Made by a program: the position numbers and the translations under genes. The notes under the pieces were generated by a model. It was not told the DNA's origin, searched no databases, and worked only from the letters and a program-made list of their open reading frames with translations. DNA of 64,000 nt, taken from Vibrio tasmaniensis. GTDB taxonomy: Bacteria; Pseudomonadota; Gammaproteobacteria; Enterobacterales; Vibrionaceae. This document shows positions 36,008 to 45,278 of the stretch, piece by piece (position 1 is the first letter of the stretch; each line of letters begins with the position of its first letter). The stretch spans positions 2,976,001 through 3,040,000 of the forward strand of contig NZ_AP025510.1 in NCBI RefSeq assembly GCF_024347635.1. Reading direction: 5' to 3'.

Positions 36008-36442
36008 ATGCAAGAGTTAGTTCCATTTGTTCAAGAGAATATGATTTTAGCCATCGTATGGATCGGCTTGGTTGTTGCCATCATTGCGAACGTTATCAAG
36101 ACATCAAACGCAGCTTACAAAGAGATCACTGCTGCGCAAACCACACACATGATTAACCGTGAAAATGGCGTTGTGGTTGATATTCGTACTAAGGATGAGT
36201 TCAAAAAGGGCCATATTACTGACGCAGTTCACATTTTGCCGTCAGATATCAAAGCAAATAGCTTTGGTAGCCTTGAAAGCCGCAAAGCAGACCCAATCAT
36301 CGTAGTATGCAAGACAGGTCAAACTGCTCAAGAAAGCGCTAACCTACTGGTTAAAGCAGGTTTCGAAAATGTAAGTGTGCTGAAAAGCGGCTTAGTGGCT
36401 TGGAGCGAAGCTAACCTACCTTTGGTGAAAGGTAAAAAGTAG
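36008..36442 (+). CDS. yibN: Membrane-anchored rhodanese-like protein (YibN type)
   Basis: A 144-residue protein with one N-terminal transmembrane helix (MILAIVWIGLVVAIIANVI, residues 12-30) and a cytoplasmic rhodanese domain whose active-site loop is CKTGQTAQ, with the catalytic cysteine near residue 99. It probably handles persulfide sulfur; YibN is also linked to membrane-protein insertion in E. coli. It is immediately upstream of secB and gpsA, the conserved gammaproteobacterial order. A decayed copy lies at 25898-26085. Confidence 0.9.
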   Translation: MQELVPFVQENMILAIVWIGLVVAIIANVIKTSNAAYKEITAAQTTHMINRENGVVVDIRTKDEFKKGHITDAVHILPSDIKANSFGSLESRKADPIIVVCKTGQTAQESANLLVKAGFENVSVLKSGLVAWSEANLPLVKGKK

Positions 36443-36541
36443 TTAAAGGTAAGCTGACCTAACTAAACGAATATGACTTTAAGGTTTTGTTCAACAGAGA
36501 TGGCGAACGAAACCTAATTATAAATTTTTAAGGACAAGAAA

Positions 36542-37009
36542 ATGGCTGAAGCAGCACAACAAGACGCACAACAGAACTTCGCAATCCAACGTATCTTCCT
36601 AAAAGATGTATCTTTCGAAGCGCCAAACTCTCCAGACATGTTTCAAAAAGAGTGGAACCCAGATGTAAAACTGGACCTAGACACTCAAAGCCGTGAGCTT
36701 GGCGAAGGCGTGTACGAAGTAATCCTACGTCTAACGGTTACAGTTAAGAACGCAGAAGACACTGCATTCCTTTGTGAAGTTCAACAAGGCGGCATCTTCT
36801 CTGCAAGCGAAATGGAAGCTGGCCAACTAGCTCATTGCCTAGGTGCATTCTGCCCGAACATCCTGTTCCCATACGCTCGTGAAACAATTTCTAGCCTAGT
36901 GGTTAAAGGTACGTTCCCACAACTGAACCTAGCACCTGTTAACTTTGATGCTTTGTTCATGAACTACCTACAAAACCAAGCTCAACAAGCTGAAGGCGAA
37001 CAAGCTTAA
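36542..37009 (+). CDS. secB: Protein-export chaperone SecB
   Basis: A 155-residue cytosolic tetrameric chaperone that holds preproteins unfolded and hands them to SecA. Family segments include IYLKDVSFE-like [19 protein letters not shown] near the N-terminus, [19 protein letters not shown], and the substrate-groove part [15 protein letters not shown]. The acidic C-terminal tail is normal. It follows the rhodanese gene by 99 bp and is followed by a strong terminator. Confidence 0.97.
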   Translation: MAEAAQQDAQQNFAIQRIFLKDVSFEAPNSPDMFQKEWNPDVKLDLDTQSRELGEGVYEVILRLTVTVKNAEDTAFLCEVQQGGIFSASEMEAGQLAHCLGAFCPNILFPYARETISSLVVKGTFPQLNLAPVNFDALFMNYLQNQAQQAEGEQA

Positions 37010-37058
37010 GTCTCAAAGTAGAGCTTAACTCTAACGATTCAAGCGCTAGTTAGCTTTT

Positions 37059-37094
37059 AAATGCACATCGCAACTTCTGCGATGTGCATTTTTT
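37059..37094 (+). terminator. secB terminator
   Basis: A 14-bp perfect stem (AAATGCACATCGCA at 37059-37072, TGCGATGTGCATTT at 37078-37091) with a 5-nt loop and a T-run. It is duplicated at 26216-26253. Confidence 0.9.
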
Positions 37095-37187
37095 CTTTAC
37101 ACTGTACTAAAATTGAAAGCTCCTCTGATTTTAGTGGAAAGCTTTTCCAGAACTCTTCGATTTCCCTCATTATTTTTAGGTGGAAGC

Positions 37188-38234
37188 ATGACAGAAACAA
37201 TTCGCCCGACAATCTCGACAAACGCTTACGGCAAAGAGATCGCCATGACAGTAATTGGCGCAGGTTCTTACGGAACCTCTTTAGCTATCTCTCTAGCGCG
37301 TAACGGTGCAAACGTTGTTCTGTGGGGGCATGATCCTGTTCACATGGCTCGCCTCGAATCCGAGCGCGCAAATAATGAGTTTCTACCGAATATCGACTTC
37401 CCAGAAAGCCTAATCATCGAGTCGGATCTTGAGAAGGCAGTAACAGCAAGTCGTGATCTTCTTGTTGTCGTCCCTAGCCACGTATTTGGTATCGTTTTAA
37501 ATAGCCTTAAGCCTCACTTAACAGATTGTTCTCGTATCTGCTGGGCAACAAAAGGCTTGGAGCCAGAAACAGGCCGCCTACTTAAAGATGTCGCTCACGA
37601 TGTGCTTGGTGATGGGTACTCGTTAGCAGTTCTATCAGGACCTACCTTCGCCAAAGAGCTAGCGATGGGTATGCCAACGGCAATCTCTGTGGCTTCCCCT
37701 GATGCAGAATTCCTTGAGCAACTTCAAGAAAAGATTCACTGTGGCAAAACGTTCCGTGTGTACGCAAATTCAGATTTTATTGGCATGCAGCTTGGTGGCG
37801 CGGTTAAAAACGTTATCGCCATTGGTGCTGGCATGTCGGATGGTATTGGTTTTGGTGCCAATGCACGTACTGCACTTATCACTCGCGGTCTAGCTGAGAT
37901 GAGTCGACTAGGCGCAGCTCTTGGTGCGCAACCAGAAACCTTCATGGGCATGGCTGGATTGGGTGACCTAGTGCTAACCTGTACTGATAACCAATCACGT
38001 AACCGTCGCTTTGGTTTGGCACTTGGCGCAGGTAAAGATGTAGATACAGCACAAGAAGAAATTGGCCAAGTAGTGGAAGGTTATCGCAACACCAAAGAAG
38101 TTTGGTTACTATCAGAACGTATGGGCGTTGAAATGCCCATTGTTGAACAGATTTATCAAGTGTTGTATCAAGGGAAAGATGCACACCTAGCAGCACAAGA
38201 TCTGCTTGCTAGAGACAAAAAGTCAGAAAGATAG
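37188..38234 (+). CDS. gpsA: NAD(P)-dependent glycerol-3-phosphate dehydrogenase
   Basis: A 348-residue enzyme reducing dihydroxyacetone phosphate to sn-glycerol-3-phosphate for phospholipid synthesis. The dinucleotide motif is [12 protein letters not shown] near residue 19, [11 protein letters not shown] and the catalytic lysine in [13 protein letters not shown] follow, and [20 protein letters not shown] binds substrate. The frame stays open upstream to 37113, but ATG 37188 has the AGGTGGAAG site and the usual N-terminus. Confidence 0.97.
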   Translation: MTETIRPTISTNAYGKEIAMTVIGAGSYGTSLAISLARNGANVVLWGHDPVHMARLESERANNEFLPNIDFPESLIIESDLEKAVTASRDLLVVVPSHVFGIVLNSLKPHLTDCSRICWATKGLEPETGRLLKDVAHDVLGDGYSLAVLSGPTFAKELAMGMPTAISVASPDAEFLEQLQEKIHCGKTFRVYANSDFIGMQLGGAVKNVIAIGAGMSDGIGFGANARTALITRGLAEMSRLGAALGAQPETFMGMAGLGDLVLTCTDNQSRNRRFGLALGAGKDVDTAQEEIGQVVEGYRNTKEVWLLSERMGVEMPIVEQIYQVLYQGKDAHLAAQDLLARDKKSER

Positions 38235-38496
38235 TAAGAGCAGATACGAAATTAGAGTAAGCGAGATACGAAGAGAGTTAGAGGTACGGGTAATCAAGAT
38301 GCAAATAGCATAAAGTAAATGACCCGAACAAAGTTCTCCAACTCGCTCGTACCTCACTCTTGAAGATGACGTTAGTATAATGCTCGTCATTGAAGAATGA
38401 AGTATCTGGAATCTCATTTACGCTAATTGGCTTTTCTAAGCTCTTCATATCTCTCATCTCGCTACGCGTATCTGGTTTAAAGGAATGGATGGAAAA
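38235..38496. other. gpsA-cysE intergenic region with repeat fragments
   Basis: 262 bp with no gene. It holds copy 3 of module B of the dispersed repeat (38385-38415) and imperfect AGATACGAAGAG / TCTTCATATCT inverted sequences near 38260-38280 and 38435-38460. Confidence 0.5.
38385..38415. repeat. Dispersed intergenic repeat, copy 3 (module B only)
   Basis: CGTCATTGAAGAATGAAGTA followed by TCTGGAATCTC is a diverged module B, missing the inner GAGGGACG core seen in the other copies. Confidence 0.6.
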
Positions 38497-39318
38497 ATGA
38501 AACACTGTGAACAGCAAAAAGTTTGGCAATGCATAGTGAAGGAAGCTCGACAGCAGTCAGAGCAAGAACCTATGCTTGCGAGTTTTTATCATGCCACTAT
38601 TATCAACCATGAAAGTTTAGGCGCAGCCCTTAGCTACATCCTAGCAAACAAATTAAAGACAGCTTCAATGCCAGCAATGGCAGTCCGTGAAGTAGTTGAG
38701 CAAGCATTTAAGCAAGATCAATCGATTATTGATGCTGCTGCTTGTGATATCTGCGCGACGGTAAATCGAGATCCTGCGGTCGAGATGTACTCGATGCCTC
38801 TACTTTATCTGAAAGGCTACCACGCTCTGCAAGGTTACCGAGTAGCTAACTGGTTGTGGAAACAAGGGCGTATCGCACTTGCTACTTACCTACAAAACCA
38901 AATTTCAGTTGCTTGCCAAGTTGATATTCACCCAGCGGCTCGTATCGGTAAAGCTATCATGCTCGACCACGCGACAGGTATTGTGATTGGCGAAACTGCC
39001 GTAGTTGAAAATGATGTGTCAATCCTTCAAGACGTTACGTTGGGTGGTACGGGTAAAGAAGGTGGCGATCGTCACCCTAAAATCCGTGAAGGCGTGATGA
39101 TTGGTGCTGGTGCGAAAATACTCGGTAACATTGAGGTGGGTGAAGGCGCGAAGATTGGTTCTTGTTCTGTAGTTCTACAAGCCGTACCGCCTCATACAAC
39201 AGTCGCAGGCGTTCCTGCAAAAATTGTCGGAAAACCGAAAACAGATAAACCATCTTTAGATATGGACCAAGGCTTCAATGGTCGCTCGCAAAATTTCATT
39301 CATGGTGATGGAATATAA
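38497..39318 (+). CDS. cysE: Serine O-acetyltransferase
   Basis: A 273-residue hexameric enzyme making O-acetylserine from serine and acetyl-CoA, the first step of cysteine synthesis. An N-terminal helical domain is followed by a left-handed beta-helix, with the catalytic histidine in MLDHATGIVIGETAVVE and the GGTGKEGGDRHPKIREGVMI segment. ATG 38497 (MKHCEQQK) has a GGATGG site upstream and gives the usual length; an in-frame ATG four codons earlier sits too close to its AAGGA site. Confidence 0.96.
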   Translation: MKHCEQQKVWQCIVKEARQQSEQEPMLASFYHATIINHESLGAALSYILANKLKTASMPAMAVREVVEQAFKQDQSIIDAAACDICATVNRDPAVEMYSMPLLYLKGYHALQGYRVANWLWKQGRIALATYLQNQISVACQVDIHPAARIGKAIMLDHATGIVIGETAVVENDVSILQDVTLGGTGKEGGDRHPKIREGVMIGAGAKILGNIEVGEGAKIGSCSVVLQAVPPHTTVAGVPAKIVGKPKTDKPSLDMDQGFNGRSQNFIHGDGI

Positions 39319-39367
39319 GAGCTGATTCTAGGTTCGATGAGCCGAGATACGAAAGACTTAAGAGCAG

Positions 39368-40543
39368 ATGCTGAAAACTAATAAGAGCAACATGACGATA
39401 ATGATGAAACCAGTCCAAGTAATTAGCACTGTTCTTTTGATATCTGCCAGCCTTTGCGCTGTTCTTTTTTCTGCATCGCCACTTGCCGCATCGAAAGGGG
39501 AGCTGAAAGGTGTGTCGAGTGAGATATCTCGTCAACAAAAAACACTATCCTCACAACAGAAGAAGCTCGACAATTTACAGGCAAACCTCAAGCAACAAGA
39601 GCTCTCTATCTCCTTGCTTGAAAAAGCCATTAAAACAAGTAAAAAACAACTCAATACCGCCAATGCTAATGTTGCTAGCTTAGATAATAAGATTAAAGCG
39701 CTTACAGCACAGAAAAAAGCCCATACCGATAAGTTAGAGCAGCTGATTCAAACTTACTACATGACCAGCAGAGCCAAAGCCTCTTCTCACATCTTAAATA
39801 CTGGCGTTGAAGAGGACCGCATTAGTCACTATTACCAACACCTCGCCAAAGCGCGATCTGCAACAATCAAAACGATCGAACAAACTCAACTTGAATTAGA
39901 AGAAAGCCATAAGCAACGCCAACTTGAGCAAGAACAAATAGCAACGCTGTTAAATCAACAGGTAGCAAAGCGCAATAAACTATCGCAGACCCAAACACAG
40001 CGTAAAAAGACCGTCGGCAGTATTAAGAAAAACATCTCTGGCGACAAAAATTACTTAGCCGAACTTCAACGTAATGAAACTCGCCTAAAAGCCGAAATAG
40101 CGAAAGCAGAAAAAGCCGCACGAGAGAGACGCAATGCTGTCCCTATGGACGGCTTAGCCAAACGTAGAGGTAAACTGCCTTGGCCAATCAAAGATAAAGT
40201 TCTGCATAACTACGGCTCACGCCAAACTGGCCAAGTAAATTGGAAAGGCATGGTGATCAAAGCGAAATACGGTCAGCAGGTAAAATCTGTTTACTCAGGA
40301 ACCGTCGTATTCGCCGAATATTTGCGTGGTTATGGTTTAGTGGTACTGCTGGACCACGGTAAAGGCGACATGACACTCTATGGCTTTAACCAAGCGCTTT
40401 TAAAGAAAGAAGGTGACAAGGTGAAAGCGGGTGAGGCTATTGCGCTTGCAGGTGACACAGGTGGTCAAACCCGCCCATCGCTGTACTTCGAAATTCGTAG
40501 AAACAGCCAAGCTCAAAACCCGAAAAGATGGTTGGTTAGGTAA
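39368..40543 (+). CDS. envC: EnvC-like murein hydrolase activator (M23 domain)
   Basis: A 391-residue exported protein. The N-terminal signal segment (VISTVLLISASLCAVLFSAS) is followed by a long coiled coil (about residues 45-250) and a C-terminal LytM/M23 domain beginning near KDKVLHNYGSRQTGQVNWKG. The metal-ligand histidines expected in an active M23 peptidase appear partly replaced (for example VVLLDHGKGDMTLYG), as in EnvC, which activates amidases AmiA/AmiB at the division site rather than cutting itself. Several candidate ATGs lie at 39368-39404; the first is shown. Confidence 0.88.
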   Translation: MLKTNKSNMTIMMKPVQVISTVLLISASLCAVLFSASPLAASKGELKGVSSEISRQQKTLSSQQKKLDNLQANLKQQELSISLLEKAIKTSKKQLNTANANVASLDNKIKALTAQKKAHTDKLEQLIQTYYMTSRAKASSHILNTGVEEDRISHYYQHLAKARSATIKTIEQTQLELEESHKQRQLEQEQIATLLNQQVAKRNKLSQTQTQRKKTVGSIKKNISGDKNYLAELQRNETRLKAEIAKAEKAARERRNAVPMDGLAKRRGKLPWPIKDKVLHNYGSRQTGQVNWKGMVIKAKYGQQVKSVYSGTVVFAEYLRGYGLVVLLDHGKGDMTLYGFNQALLKKEGDKVKAGEAIALAGDTGGQTRPSLYFEIRRNSQAQNPKRWLVR

Positions 40544-40648
40544 GAACAGATTCAGTATTCGAGTAACCTAGATGTATGATATGAAGAGTGGGCTCTAGGA
40601 AAAGAAACATATACCCCCTCAGCCCGGGAGTCATCACTTATAAAACTT

Positions 40649-40776
40649 CGTCATTCCAGAATTGAGGGACGAAATATCTGGAATCTCTATCTCATACTGC
40701 CGTGAATCATCTTTCGAGCCCTGACATAAAAAGATTCCCTATCACGCTCGTTCCTCGCTCTCGCTGTAGGGAATGA
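40649..40776. repeat. Dispersed intergenic palindromic repeat, copy 4 (modules B then A)
   Basis: Module B at 40649-40687 (CGTCATTCCAGAATTGAGGG then ACGAAATATCTGGAATCTC) and module A at 40731-40776 (AAGATTCCCTATCACGCTCG then a TAGGGAATGATG end) form the best conserved copy. It occupies most of the gap between the envC-like gene and the TetR gene. Confidence 0.8.
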
Positions 40777-40812
40777 TGCAGCTACTTAAAATACATCTTT
40801 TTTTTGAGCAGC

Positions 40813-41457
40813 CTACTTAGAGTTCAGCGCTCTCACACCATCTTCTAGCAATGTTAGCTGCTCAAAACCTTGAGTAGTCGCAATCGGTTTAACTGTTGCG
40901 ATCATCTGTAGCATTCCTTGATGCACAACTTGCTCTGTAATTTGAGCTTTTGGAGACATCGCAGACTGATAGGCCAACCAACCCGATGCGATCAAGTGAA
41001 GAGAAGTCACCATCGATTTCATTTCTGTATCGGTTGCTTTGAGCAAGTTCAACTCAACAAAGGCTCTCATAATATCCACAAGATTCGTTTGCAGCTTTTC
41101 TTGAACGGCCATGTAATCAAGGTGCAGTTTTTCATCACGAGACAATATTTCAGGCAGGTTCGCATAGAAGAATCGGTACTTCCACATCAATGTGAAGATG
41201 GAATCTAAGTAGCTTTTTAGTAGCGTCAGGCTTTCTTGCTGCCCTTGAATCGGAGTAAATCTTTCAAGTAACTCTGTCGAGTAGAGAGTAAAGATATCAC
41301 GTACAATTTCTTGTTTGTTGCGGAAGTGGTAGTAGAGGTTTCCGGGGCTGATTTCGATGTGTTCAGCAATATGATTGGTCGTAATACTACGCTCGCCGTG
41401 CTCATTAAAAAGCTCTAGAGCTGCGTAAACAATTTTGTCACGTGTTTTCATTAGCAT
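40813..41457 (-). CDS. TetR-family transcriptional regulator
   Basis: A 214-residue regulator. Residues 4-50 form the TetR helix-turn-helix (KIVYAALELFNEHGERSITT then HIAEHIEISPGNLYYHFRNK), and the rest is an all-helical ligand-binding domain with SGWLAYQSAMSPKAQ near the dimer interface. Ligand and targets are unknown. It is divergent from hldD with 215 bp between them, so it could control itself and the LPS locus, but no clear operator was found. ATG 41457 has an AGGGA site at good spacing. Confidence 0.88.
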   Translation of the reverse strand: MLMKTRDKIVYAALELFNEHGERSITTNHIAEHIEISPGNLYYHFRNKQEIVRDIFTLYSTELLERFTPIQGQQESLTLLKSYLDSIFTLMWKYRFFYANLPEILSRDEKLHLDYMAVQEKLQTNLVDIMRAFVELNLLKATDTEMKSMVTSLHLIASGWLAYQSAMSPKAQITEQVVHQGMLQMIATVKPIATTQGFEQLTLLEDGVRALNSK

Positions 41458-41672
41458 TAGTATCCCTATCCGTTTAGTGGTTCAGTATATCGCCACTAAA
41501 CAGATAGATCGACCTGTTCACATCTGGTCGAATTAGCTCTGATGAAAATGGATAGAATATCTCAATTAACATCACCATATCACACTAGAATTAAAGAATT
41601 ATTCCGCTAGCTCGCTTCGTTTGTTCCTTGCTATACTCGTGTGAGTTTGTATTCAAAAAAGTAGGAAGAAAT

Positions 41673-42614
41673 ATGATTATCGTAACTGGTGGTGCAGGCA
41701 TGATTGGCAGCAATATTGTTAAGGCGCTCAATGAAGCAGGCCACAACGATATTCTAGTTGTCGACAACTTAAAAGATGGCAAAAAATTTAAGAACCTGGT
41801 TGACCTAGATATCACCGATTACATGGATCGTGATGACTTTCTAACTCAAGTTATGGCTGGTGATGATTTCGGTCATATTGAGGCTATTTTCCATGAAGGT
41901 GCATGTTCTGCGACCACCGAGTGGGATGGCAAATACATGATGCTCAACAACTATGAATACTCTAAAGAGTTACTGCATTACTGTATCGAGCGCGAGATCC
42001 CCTTCTTGTATGCTTCTTCTGCTGCCACTTATGGTGAAACCGATACCTTTATCGAAGAGCCGCAGTACGAAGGCGCGCTAAACGTATACGGCTATTCAAA
42101 ACAGCAATTTGATAACTATGTGCGTCGCTTAACTGCAGATGCAACCGCACACAACGAAACGCTTTCTCAAATCACTGGGTTTCGATACTTCAATGTCTAC
42201 GGTCCACGTGAACAGCACAAAGGCAGCATGGCTTCTGTCGCTTTCCACCTAAACAATCAAATGAACGCTGGTGCAAACCCGAAATTATTCGCAGGAAGCG
42301 AAACCTTCAAGCGTGATTTTGTGTATGTTGGTGATGTTGCGGCCGTAAACCTGTGGTTCTTAAAAAATGGCGTATCAGGTATCTTCAACCTAGGTACAGG
42401 TAATGCCGAATCATTTGAAGAAGTCGCAAAAGCGGTGATTAAACATCACGGTAAGGGAGAGATTGAAACTATCCCATTCCCTGAGCATTTGAAAGGTGCT
42501 TACCAAGAGTTTACTCAAGCTGATTTAACTAAGTTGCGTAATGCCGGTTGCGATGTTCAATTTAAATCGGTTGCTGAAGGCGTCAGCGAGTACATGCAGT
42601 CAGTTAATCGCTAG
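41673..42614 (+). CDS. hldD: ADP-L-glycero-D-manno-heptose 6-epimerase
   Basis: A 313-residue extended short-chain dehydrogenase (RfaD/GmhD/HldD) making the ADP-L,D-heptose used in the LPS inner core. It has [19 protein letters not shown] at the N-terminus, [14 protein letters not shown] and the YGYSK motif near residue 140. ATG 41673 follows an AGGAAG site; the frame extends 15 codons further without support. hldD is a classical border gene of vibrio LPS/capsule regions. Confidence 0.96.
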   Translation: MIIVTGGAGMIGSNIVKALNEAGHNDILVVDNLKDGKKFKNLVDLDITDYMDRDDFLTQVMAGDDFGHIEAIFHEGACSATTEWDGKYMMLNNYEYSKELLHYCIEREIPFLYASSAATYGETDTFIEEPQYEGALNVYGYSKQQFDNYVRRLTADATAHNETLSQITGFRYFNVYGPREQHKGSMASVAFHLNNQMNAGANPKLFAGSETFKRDFVYVGDVAAVNLWFLKNGVSGIFNLGTGNAESFEEVAKAVIKHHGKGEIETIPFPEHLKGAYQEFTQADLTKLRNAGCDVQFKSVAEGVSEYMQSVNR

Positions 42615-42630
42615 ATTACACTCTCCCGAA

Positions 42631-42660
42631 AACAAGCTAACGGTATACTGTTAGCTTGTT
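42631..42660 (+). terminator. Hairpin after hldD
   Basis: An 11-bp perfect stem (AACAAGCTAAC at 42631-42641, GTTAGCTTGTT at 42650-42660). There is only a weak T-rich tail, so it may be a partial terminator or an mRNA-stabilising hairpin before lpxM. Confidence 0.55.
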
Positions 42661-42689
42661 CAATATATATCGCCAGTTAAAGGTTTACA

Positions 42690-43643
42690 GTGACAACTCA
42701 ACGCGACGACTACGATCCTAAAGCATACAACCCCAAATTCATCAGTGCGTTTTTATCACCAAAACACTGGGGAACTTGGCTCGGGCTATGCCTATGTCTA
42801 CCCATTTCTTTGCTGCCAAACTCGATTCGAGTAGCCATAGCAAAATTCGTGGCGACAAAAATGGCGAAGAAGCAACGTGGCTCAGTACAAAAGGCACGTA
42901 TAAACCTCGCGCTTTGTTTTCCAGAAAAGTCTGTTCAAGAGCGTGAAACCATTCTAACCAATTGCCTAACAACTGCTGGCGCCTTTTTACTTGGTTTTCC
43001 TGCCATATCATTACGCAGTAAACGTTGGCTTGAAAAACACTCAGAAATCATTGGATTAGAACACTTACAACAGCTACAAAAAGACAATCAAAGTGCTATT
43101 TTGCTCGTACCTCACTCTTGGTGCATCGACATTCCGGCTATCCTTTTAGCTTCAAGAGGCTTACCCGTTTCTGCGATGGCAAATAGCCAGAAAAACCCTC
43201 TGACCGATTGGCTCATGCACAAGCAAAGAGTTCAGTATGGCGGACGAGTTTATGATCGCAGTGGCGGCATTAAGCCTTTTATCAAATCAGTCAAAGATGG
43301 CTACTTGGGATATTACCTGCCAGATCAAGACCATGGCCCAGAGCAAAGTGTATTCTCAGATTTCTTTGCGACTGAAAAAGCAACCTTGCCCGGACTTGGA
43401 AAACTAGCAAAAGTAAGCCGAGCGAAGATCGTTCCAACCTTCGCCAGCTATAATATTGAGACGGGTAAATACGAAATTGAAATCAAAGCACCCATTGAAT
43501 TATCCGGCGATGAACATCAAGACGCTAGGGCAATGAATGAAGTCGTTGAAGGTTTTGTTAATCCGAAACCTGAGCAGTACATGTGGATTTTAAAGTTGTT
43601 AAAAACACGTAGGAATGGACAAGACCCATATGTGGGGTATTAA
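42690..43643 (+). CDS. lpxM: Lipid A secondary (myristoyl) acyltransferase LpxM
   Basis: A 317-residue inner-membrane acyltransferase of the LpxL/LpxM family. The H-x4-D catalytic motif is in LVPHSWCIDIPAILLASRG. GIKPFIKSVKDGYLGYYLPD and QDHGPEQSVFSDFF closely match the LpxM subgroup, as does the ending PEQYMWILKLLKTRRNGQDP. It adds the last acyl chain to Kdo2-lipid A. The start is a GTG at 42690 with an AAAGG site 6 nt upstream. A paralogue, LpxL, is at 60049-60999. Confidence 0.92.
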   Translation: MTTQRDDYDPKAYNPKFISAFLSPKHWGTWLGLCLCLPISLLPNSIRVAIAKFVATKMAKKQRGSVQKARINLALCFPEKSVQERETILTNCLTTAGAFLLGFPAISLRSKRWLEKHSEIIGLEHLQQLQKDNQSAILLVPHSWCIDIPAILLASRGLPVSAMANSQKNPLTDWLMHKQRVQYGGRVYDRSGGIKPFIKSVKDGYLGYYLPDQDHGPEQSVFSDFFATEKATLPGLGKLAKVSRAKIVPTFASYNIETGKYEIEIKAPIELSGDEHQDARAMNEVVEGFVNPKPEQYMWILKLLKTRRNGQDPYVGY

Positions 43644-43704
43644 CCTACATATGAGTATAAACCTACACGTAGGCATATAGACTCGATTGATTAGTTAGAA
43701 GTTT

Positions 43705-44379
43705 CTAACTAATCAATAACTTAAAATCTTTGATATTAATAAAGGCACCTTGATGCTCTTTGATTTTTTCAAGTGGCCATTCCCACCACTGTTCCATTAA
43801 AAGAGCTTCCCTTTCGTCTTCAGTAAAGCGCTTCTTAATCTCTTTCGCTGGAACACCACCCACAATACTGAATGCTTCTACATCTTTGGTCACAATAGAA
43901 CCTGTTGCAATCACTGCACCATGCCCGATAGCCACTCCTGGGAATATTTTCACGTCTTCACCAATCCAAACATCGGATCCAACAACAACTTGGTAATGCT
44001 CCTCAACATACTTAGTATGCGAGTAAATAGTACCTTTGTTAAAATCCAACCCTTGTTTTTGCATCAATCGATGATCGGCACGATGAAAGCATGGGTGAGT
44101 CGACACGTAATCATTAACCGGGTGGTTATTTAGGACAATTTTCACATTATTAGCAATCGAGCAAAAACGACCTATTTTGACATTGTTCATATTACAATGA
44201 GTATCAATATAAGTACCGAAGCCAATATATGAAGCATTCACATCACAATCGCTTGCTACAGAGTTACAGCCTTCAAATTGAGTGTCTGTAAAGTTTGATT
44301 TTCGAGAAAGGAAGTTCTTCTGTTTTTTTTGATCACGAATGAATATTAGCTTCTTAATCTTGCGTATGATTTTTTTCAT
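43705..44379 (-). CDS. CatB-like hexapeptide O-acetyltransferase
   Basis: A 224-residue left-handed beta-helix acetyltransferase. Hexapeptide turns (VKIGRFCSIANNVKIVLNNH, VVGSDVWIGEDVKIFPGVAI, GHGAVIATGSIVTKDVE) and the catalytic-histidine segment NNHPVNDYVSTHPCF match the xenobiotic/CatB-type group, which in LPS loci usually acetylates sugars. The frame is open to 44445, but it would overlap the upstream gene; ATG 44379 (MKKIIRKIKK), 8 bp after that stop, is preferred. Acceptor unknown. Confidence 0.8.
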   Translation of the reverse strand: MKKIIRKIKKLIFIRDQKKQKNFLSRKSNFTDTQFEGCNSVASDCDVNASYIGFGTYIDTHCNMNNVKIGRFCSIANNVKIVLNNHPVNDYVSTHPCFHRADHRLMQKQGLDFNKGTIYSHTKYVEEHYQVVVGSDVWIGEDVKIFPGVAIGHGAVIATGSIVTKDVEAFSIVGGVPAKEIKKRFTEDEREALLMEQWWEWPLEKIKEHQGAFINIKDFKLLIS

Positions 44380-44386
44380 AATGAGT

Positions 44387-45278
44387 CTATTCGCCATTAC
44401 CAGATAGGAGTTTGTGATAAAAACCATCAACAGTGTAATCTTCAAGCTTAATCAAAACTGATTCATCAAAATCGCTAGAAATAAAGCCTTCAATATGACT
44501 GGCAAGTTCACTTAGAGAGTCGAATATAAGAAAGTTATCTTTTGAGTATAAAGGGTGGTTATAAAGACTCGTATTATTAGTGATTACTTTCTTTCTTGCG
44601 TATAGCGCTTCTTTCACCCTCATTGTATCAGACGTCTGTCCATCAAGAACCATTTCCAATACACATTTGGTATTGAGCATCACAATTAGGTATTCAACAT
44701 AGGAATAAGACGGTTTCTTGTCAAAAACAATAAAATTGCACTTAAAACCATCTAATGCACCTTTTATTTTCTGAACCTTTTCTTTCTTTCCTTCCTTTAT
44801 CCACGCCGACAAAAGAAACATCGTAATCAGATGATTTTTCTATCTCATCGATGATTTTTAGTTGAGGCATAGGCAGGTAAATATGCTTAAAGTCATACTT
44901 TTCTGCATCACCTTCATCAAAAGTATATGTTTCAAAACCTTTTAGGTGATGGTTCAGGCTTCCATCTGTGACATTTCTAAAAACAATCACCTTCCTCCCA
45001 TCAATCTTTGATATCGACTTTATATCTCTCAGAGAATCGGTGGTGAATATGACATCGAAGTCATTTAGTGCCTTTATTTTTCGTCTTATGATCGCTCCAT
45101 AAGCCTCATGATAATGTTTTTTACTATAGAAAAATAAAAAGGAAACTAATTTAACTAGCCACTTACTTAGGAAAATATGATGCTTTTCATAATCAGACGA
45201 TAGGACGTCAATTTCTAGTTTTTCATACTGTTGCTTATAGCCTACAAAAACCAGTTTCGGTTTCAATTTATCGTTCAT
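44387..45278 (-). pseudogene. Frameshifted LPS glycosyltransferase
   Basis: Two overlapping frames together make one protein of about 297 residues. The first (from ATG 45278, AGG site) runs to DYDVSFVGVDKGRKE and then leaves frame, stopping at 44742. The second, open at 44821-44387, continues with KEKVQKIKGALDGFKCNFIV through CVLEMVLDGQTSDTMRVKEA to the end. The shift lies in a purine tract (GGAAGGAAAGAAAGAAAAGG on the minus strand, 44778-44797). The architecture (D-V-x-F-V-G-x-D-K-G-R hinge) is that of a GT-B-type LPS core transferase. Either a pseudogene, a slippage-switched gene or a sequencing error. Confidence 0.65.
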
